A stretch of 64,000 nt of DNA from Paramecium sonneborni (Eukaryota > Ciliophora > Oligohymenophorea > Peniculida > Parameciidae). The stretch lies in assembly GCA_905182985.1 (NCBI GenBank), contig CAJJDN010000071.1, positions 356,744 through 420,743 on the forward strand. Direction: 5' to 3'. The number at the start of each line of letters is the position of its first letter. The stretch's first letter is position 1. The position numbers were made by a program, and so were the translations under genes. This document shows, in pieces, positions 61,425 through 64,000 of the stretch. Below the pieces are notes generated by a model that was not told the origin of the DNA, made no database searches, and saw only the letters and a program-made list of their open reading frames with translations.

Positions 61425-62179
61425 TTTGATTGGAATATATCCTAAAAGATAGAAAAAGAAGGTTAAAGTACTAGCAGTAATTTATTTAACAGCAAACCAT
61501 CTTTGTAAAAATATCATTCATATTTAGATTTAGAAAAACTAAAGATGATTTATCATCAAATAATATCTTTGGATCACAATTAAATTAATCAATCGAATAA
61601 GAAATGAATTCTTTATTAAGAACTCCTGAATAAAAAAAATCTACATTAACTCCAGAAATACTACGTAAAAAGGGTAGAATTTAATCAATTAGCAGTTACA
61701 ATGATACAATATCAGATATAGAATTTAATAATAGTGTTTTATTAGGAATCTAACCTAGTATTTTAAGTAGGTTAAGCAAGATTTCTTTTAATTCAAATTC
61801 TAGAGTGAAAAATAGTAAATCTAATATTTCTTTGACTCCTGAGATAAAAGCAAAAAAGGATAATCATTTACAATTTTAACATGATTTATATTTAGAAAAT
61901 TTAACAGGAATAAAGAAACGTAAATCTTAACTTAGTTATTCTCCTAAAAAGAGGGATGATGAAACTATTTGTGAATGTTCAAAAATGAATGAAGCAGAAG
62001 AAGGAATAGAAAGAAAATATATTGAACTAAAGCTTCGTTTTGTAAATGCGTATGTAATTTTATGTTATTAAATAGTCGTTTCAAATTTTAACCAAATAAA
62101 TGTTTAAAGTGAATTTAAAGTGTTATTTTTTCACATTCTCTACCATATTTTTTATACATATAAAATATCAAATTCATGA
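60469..62179 (+). CDS. casein kinase 1-like protein kinase with long tail
   Basis: Kinase domain from residue 10: [14 protein letters not shown] (glycine loop), VAIKIDKE (Lys), [12 protein letters not shown] (catalytic loop), [10 protein letters not shown] (DFG), then [20 protein letters not shown] and [18 protein letters not shown]. The GTTRYAS and RRDDxESLGY motifs are specific to the CK1 family. Introns of 22, 26, 23, 23 and about 25 nt were removed, the second between HI and SFRDN. A Ser/Lys-rich tail of about 220 residues follows ([32 protein letters not shown]). The end is uncertain: reading through gives TGA at 62179, which overlaps the convergent RRP1 gene; an intron near 62044 would change it. 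Confidence 0.85.
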
Positions 62180-63755
62180 CTTAGAAATTCTGAGCACATT
62201 ATCTGTTTATTTGAAAGCTAATATAATAAATTCTAAATTTTACTTTTTACTTTGTTTTTAGCTAAATCAAAGTGTACGCTCTTATTATGTGTACATTGTG
62301 ATCCTTTTTCTTTTTACAAAGCTTCTTAAAATTTCATATTGATAGATTTAAAGTATTTGCGTTTCTCAGCTGGATTCATAAATAAATATACAGGTACAGA
62401 ATTCATTATTTCCTTTAGAATTTTTAATTTATTAGGATTCTTTCTAATTTCACTATAATCATCACCTTCAATAGTTTCATCTTCATCTTGAATTGGACTA
62501 TCTTACATATATTGAGAATTTATTTATTCTTCTTATTTCTTATGTAATTTTAGAATTGCTTTTTCTTCTTTTTATTTAGCTTTTGTTGTATTTTATAGTT
62601 ATTATTATTCTTTAGATATATTTTCTTTTCCATTATTTTTTTTAAAATTTTATTAAGATACTTAATTTACTTATTCTACTTCTACTTCTTATTCTTAATT
62701 TTATTCTAAATTGATTAATTATTTATCATTTTATTATTATTATTATTATTATTATTATAAATTTTTATCTTCAATTTATTGTTTTTGTATTTATTGAATA
62801 TCTTAATTATTTTTTTTCTTTTTCTTTTTTTATACTTCTTCTACTTCTATTTATGGTGATTTTTCTTATTGTTCTTAAAAATGAAATATTTCTGCAACTC
62901 TATAAAGTGATTTTCTATTTTATGGATTAACATTCCTACAAATATATAAAATAAGATTACTCTGATGAAGCTAATTTAAAGACATAATTGGCATATTTTT
63001 AGGAATCAAAAGCTTATAAATATGTTTCATTAGATTATTTTTCTTCAATATACTCATATACATATTATATAGTTTTATCTCTAAGTGTTTTATTTGGACT
63101 GTGTTTAAGAATATCTAAGAATGTATCAAGTAGATCTTTCACTTAAATATAAGTAACTGTAGAATCACTCATATGTTTAGCCATACATTAAACAAATATT
63201 TGGATAAAATGTAATGTAGCTCCTTAAACTAAAAAGGATTATCGTATGCAATCATACCAGTCTGAAATTCTGAAAGATTTAAAACAGTCTCATTATAAAG
63301 TCCAATTAATTGAGGAACTGTTTTCCAATTAAAATGTTTGCATATTTTGATTTATTCTTCTATGATTTCTCTAAATAATAACATAAATTTATTAATTCGC
63401 CAATAATCAATCTTCTCCCATTCGATCATAAATACATGGAACATAGCTCTAGAGAATTAGATAAATGCAGTGAAATTAGAATAGAACATTCTCGTTAGCT
63501 GTGATATTTCAGATGCAAGAATTTATTGATTTTGATATTTATCAGAACTCCACATTGCTTAAAATTTTAAATTGTTTTACCATAATAAAGAGCTTTCCAT
63601 ATTTTTTTATAATCTGACAGTAACAAAGGCTTGGTGAGGACCTTCTTTAACTCTGTGATAGTTTGCTTCCTATTCATTGGGTCTATAGAAATTAATAAAT
63701 ATTGATTACCGAGAAGAGTAATCTGTTGCAAAAAATCCACAGACACTGTAGTCAT
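62131..63755 (-). CDS. RRP1: RRP1/NOP52 ribosome biogenesis protein
   Basis: ATG 63755 (MTTVSVDFLQQITLLG). The N-terminal region fits RRP1: LLLSDYKKIWKALYY, then after a 23-nt intron AMWSSDKYQNQQ, LASEISQL, FSRAMFHVFMIEWEKIDYWR, INKFMLLFREIIEEQ. The animal/yeast pattern is KLWKGLFYCMWMSDKP...W..ID..R..KFY.L.R. A later stretch (VKDLLDTFLDILKHSPN) is also family-like. The C-terminal half is low complexity, with polyGln and polyLys/Glu runs (62700-62860 contains a (TAT)n repeat on the plus strand). The end is VHFDLAKNK with TGA about 62131. Nucleolar factor for 27S pre-rRNA processing. The 3' end overlaps the kinase model, so one model is too long. Confidence 0.8.
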
Positions 63756-64000
63756 ATATTAATTTTTATTTAAATAAATCAATTCCTTTCTATTTCATTT
63801 TTATATTTTCCAAAGAACTGCTAAATTTACATTTAACTATCTCAATTCAACTAATAATTCATTTTCCTATTCTTTGAGATTCTTATTTTCTCACTTTTTT
63901 ATATATACTATATTTTAATGTATAATATTGTAATTCATAAATCTTAAATGATTTGTGTTTTCGAGGTAAAATTTAGAAGAATCAACTAATTTATTAATAT
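63756..64000. other. window end, no gene recognised
   Basis: AT-rich sequence upstream of RRP1. It may contain its promoter. No open frame of interest before the window ends. Confidence 0.4.

Overview
The window is nuclear DNA of an oligohymenophorean ciliate, most likely a Paramecium-type macronuclear genome. UAA and UAG are read as glutamine throughout (dozens occur inside conserved domains) and UGA is the only stop. Introns are tiny (about 19-35 nt, GTA...TAG), composition is very AT-rich, and genes are packed tens to a few hundred bases apart on both strands. The supplied ORF calls use the standard code, so nearly every real gene was re-read with the ciliate code and short introns. No bacterial features, CRISPR arrays, tRNAs or transposons were seen. 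Three single-N gaps (14646, 26061, 60261) are each flanked by an exact direct duplication (1278, 1831 and 1163 bp). These look like scaffold joins of overlapping contigs and create false or truncated gene copies.

Layout. 1-8.4 kb: U2 snRNA (minus), an acidic secreted protein, an unrecognised gene, a TCAIM/DUF4460-like gene, calcineurin A (minus) and, only 27 bp away, a divergent cathepsin-D-like aspartyl protease. 8.4-13.1 kb: two paralogous persulfide-dioxygenase/rhodanese fusion genes flanking the E2 subunit of 2-oxoglutarate dehydrogenase. 13.1-16.5 kb: duplicated block with a fatty-acid hydroxylase/sterol desaturase gene and a small unknown gene. 16.5-23.7 kb: unknown gene, cyclic-nucleotide-binding protein, BAR-domain protein with NPF motifs, coiled-coil protein, unknown gene, HMG-box protein. 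23.7-27.9 kb: OSCA/TMEM63-type channel with its duplicate. 28-31.4 kb: SR-tailed DEAD-box helicase (DDX5/DBP2 type) and a Q-rich protein.

31.5-43.6 kb: several ciliate-specific genes, a MORN-repeat protein, a probable membrane histidine-kinase-like protein, a B-box/coiled-coil protein and cytochrome c1. 44.5-57.8 kb: a HtrA-like protein that seems to have lost its catalytic triad, two long Q-rich coiled-coil proteins, a twin CX9C protein, a CXC-domain (tesmin/LIN54) protein, NAP1, a HEAT-repeat phosphatase scaffold and a CCHC zinc-knuckle protein. 57.9-63.8 kb: a divergent beta-tubulin, a casein-kinase-1-like kinase (duplicated across a gap) and RRP1.

The genes are housekeeping plus ciliate-specific ones with no operon logic. 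The clearest functional pairing is the mitochondrial sulfide/persulfide and TCA-cycle cluster at 8.4-13.1 kb. Intron borders were placed by eye from frame continuity and family conservation. Ends of genes without a recognised family are approximate.
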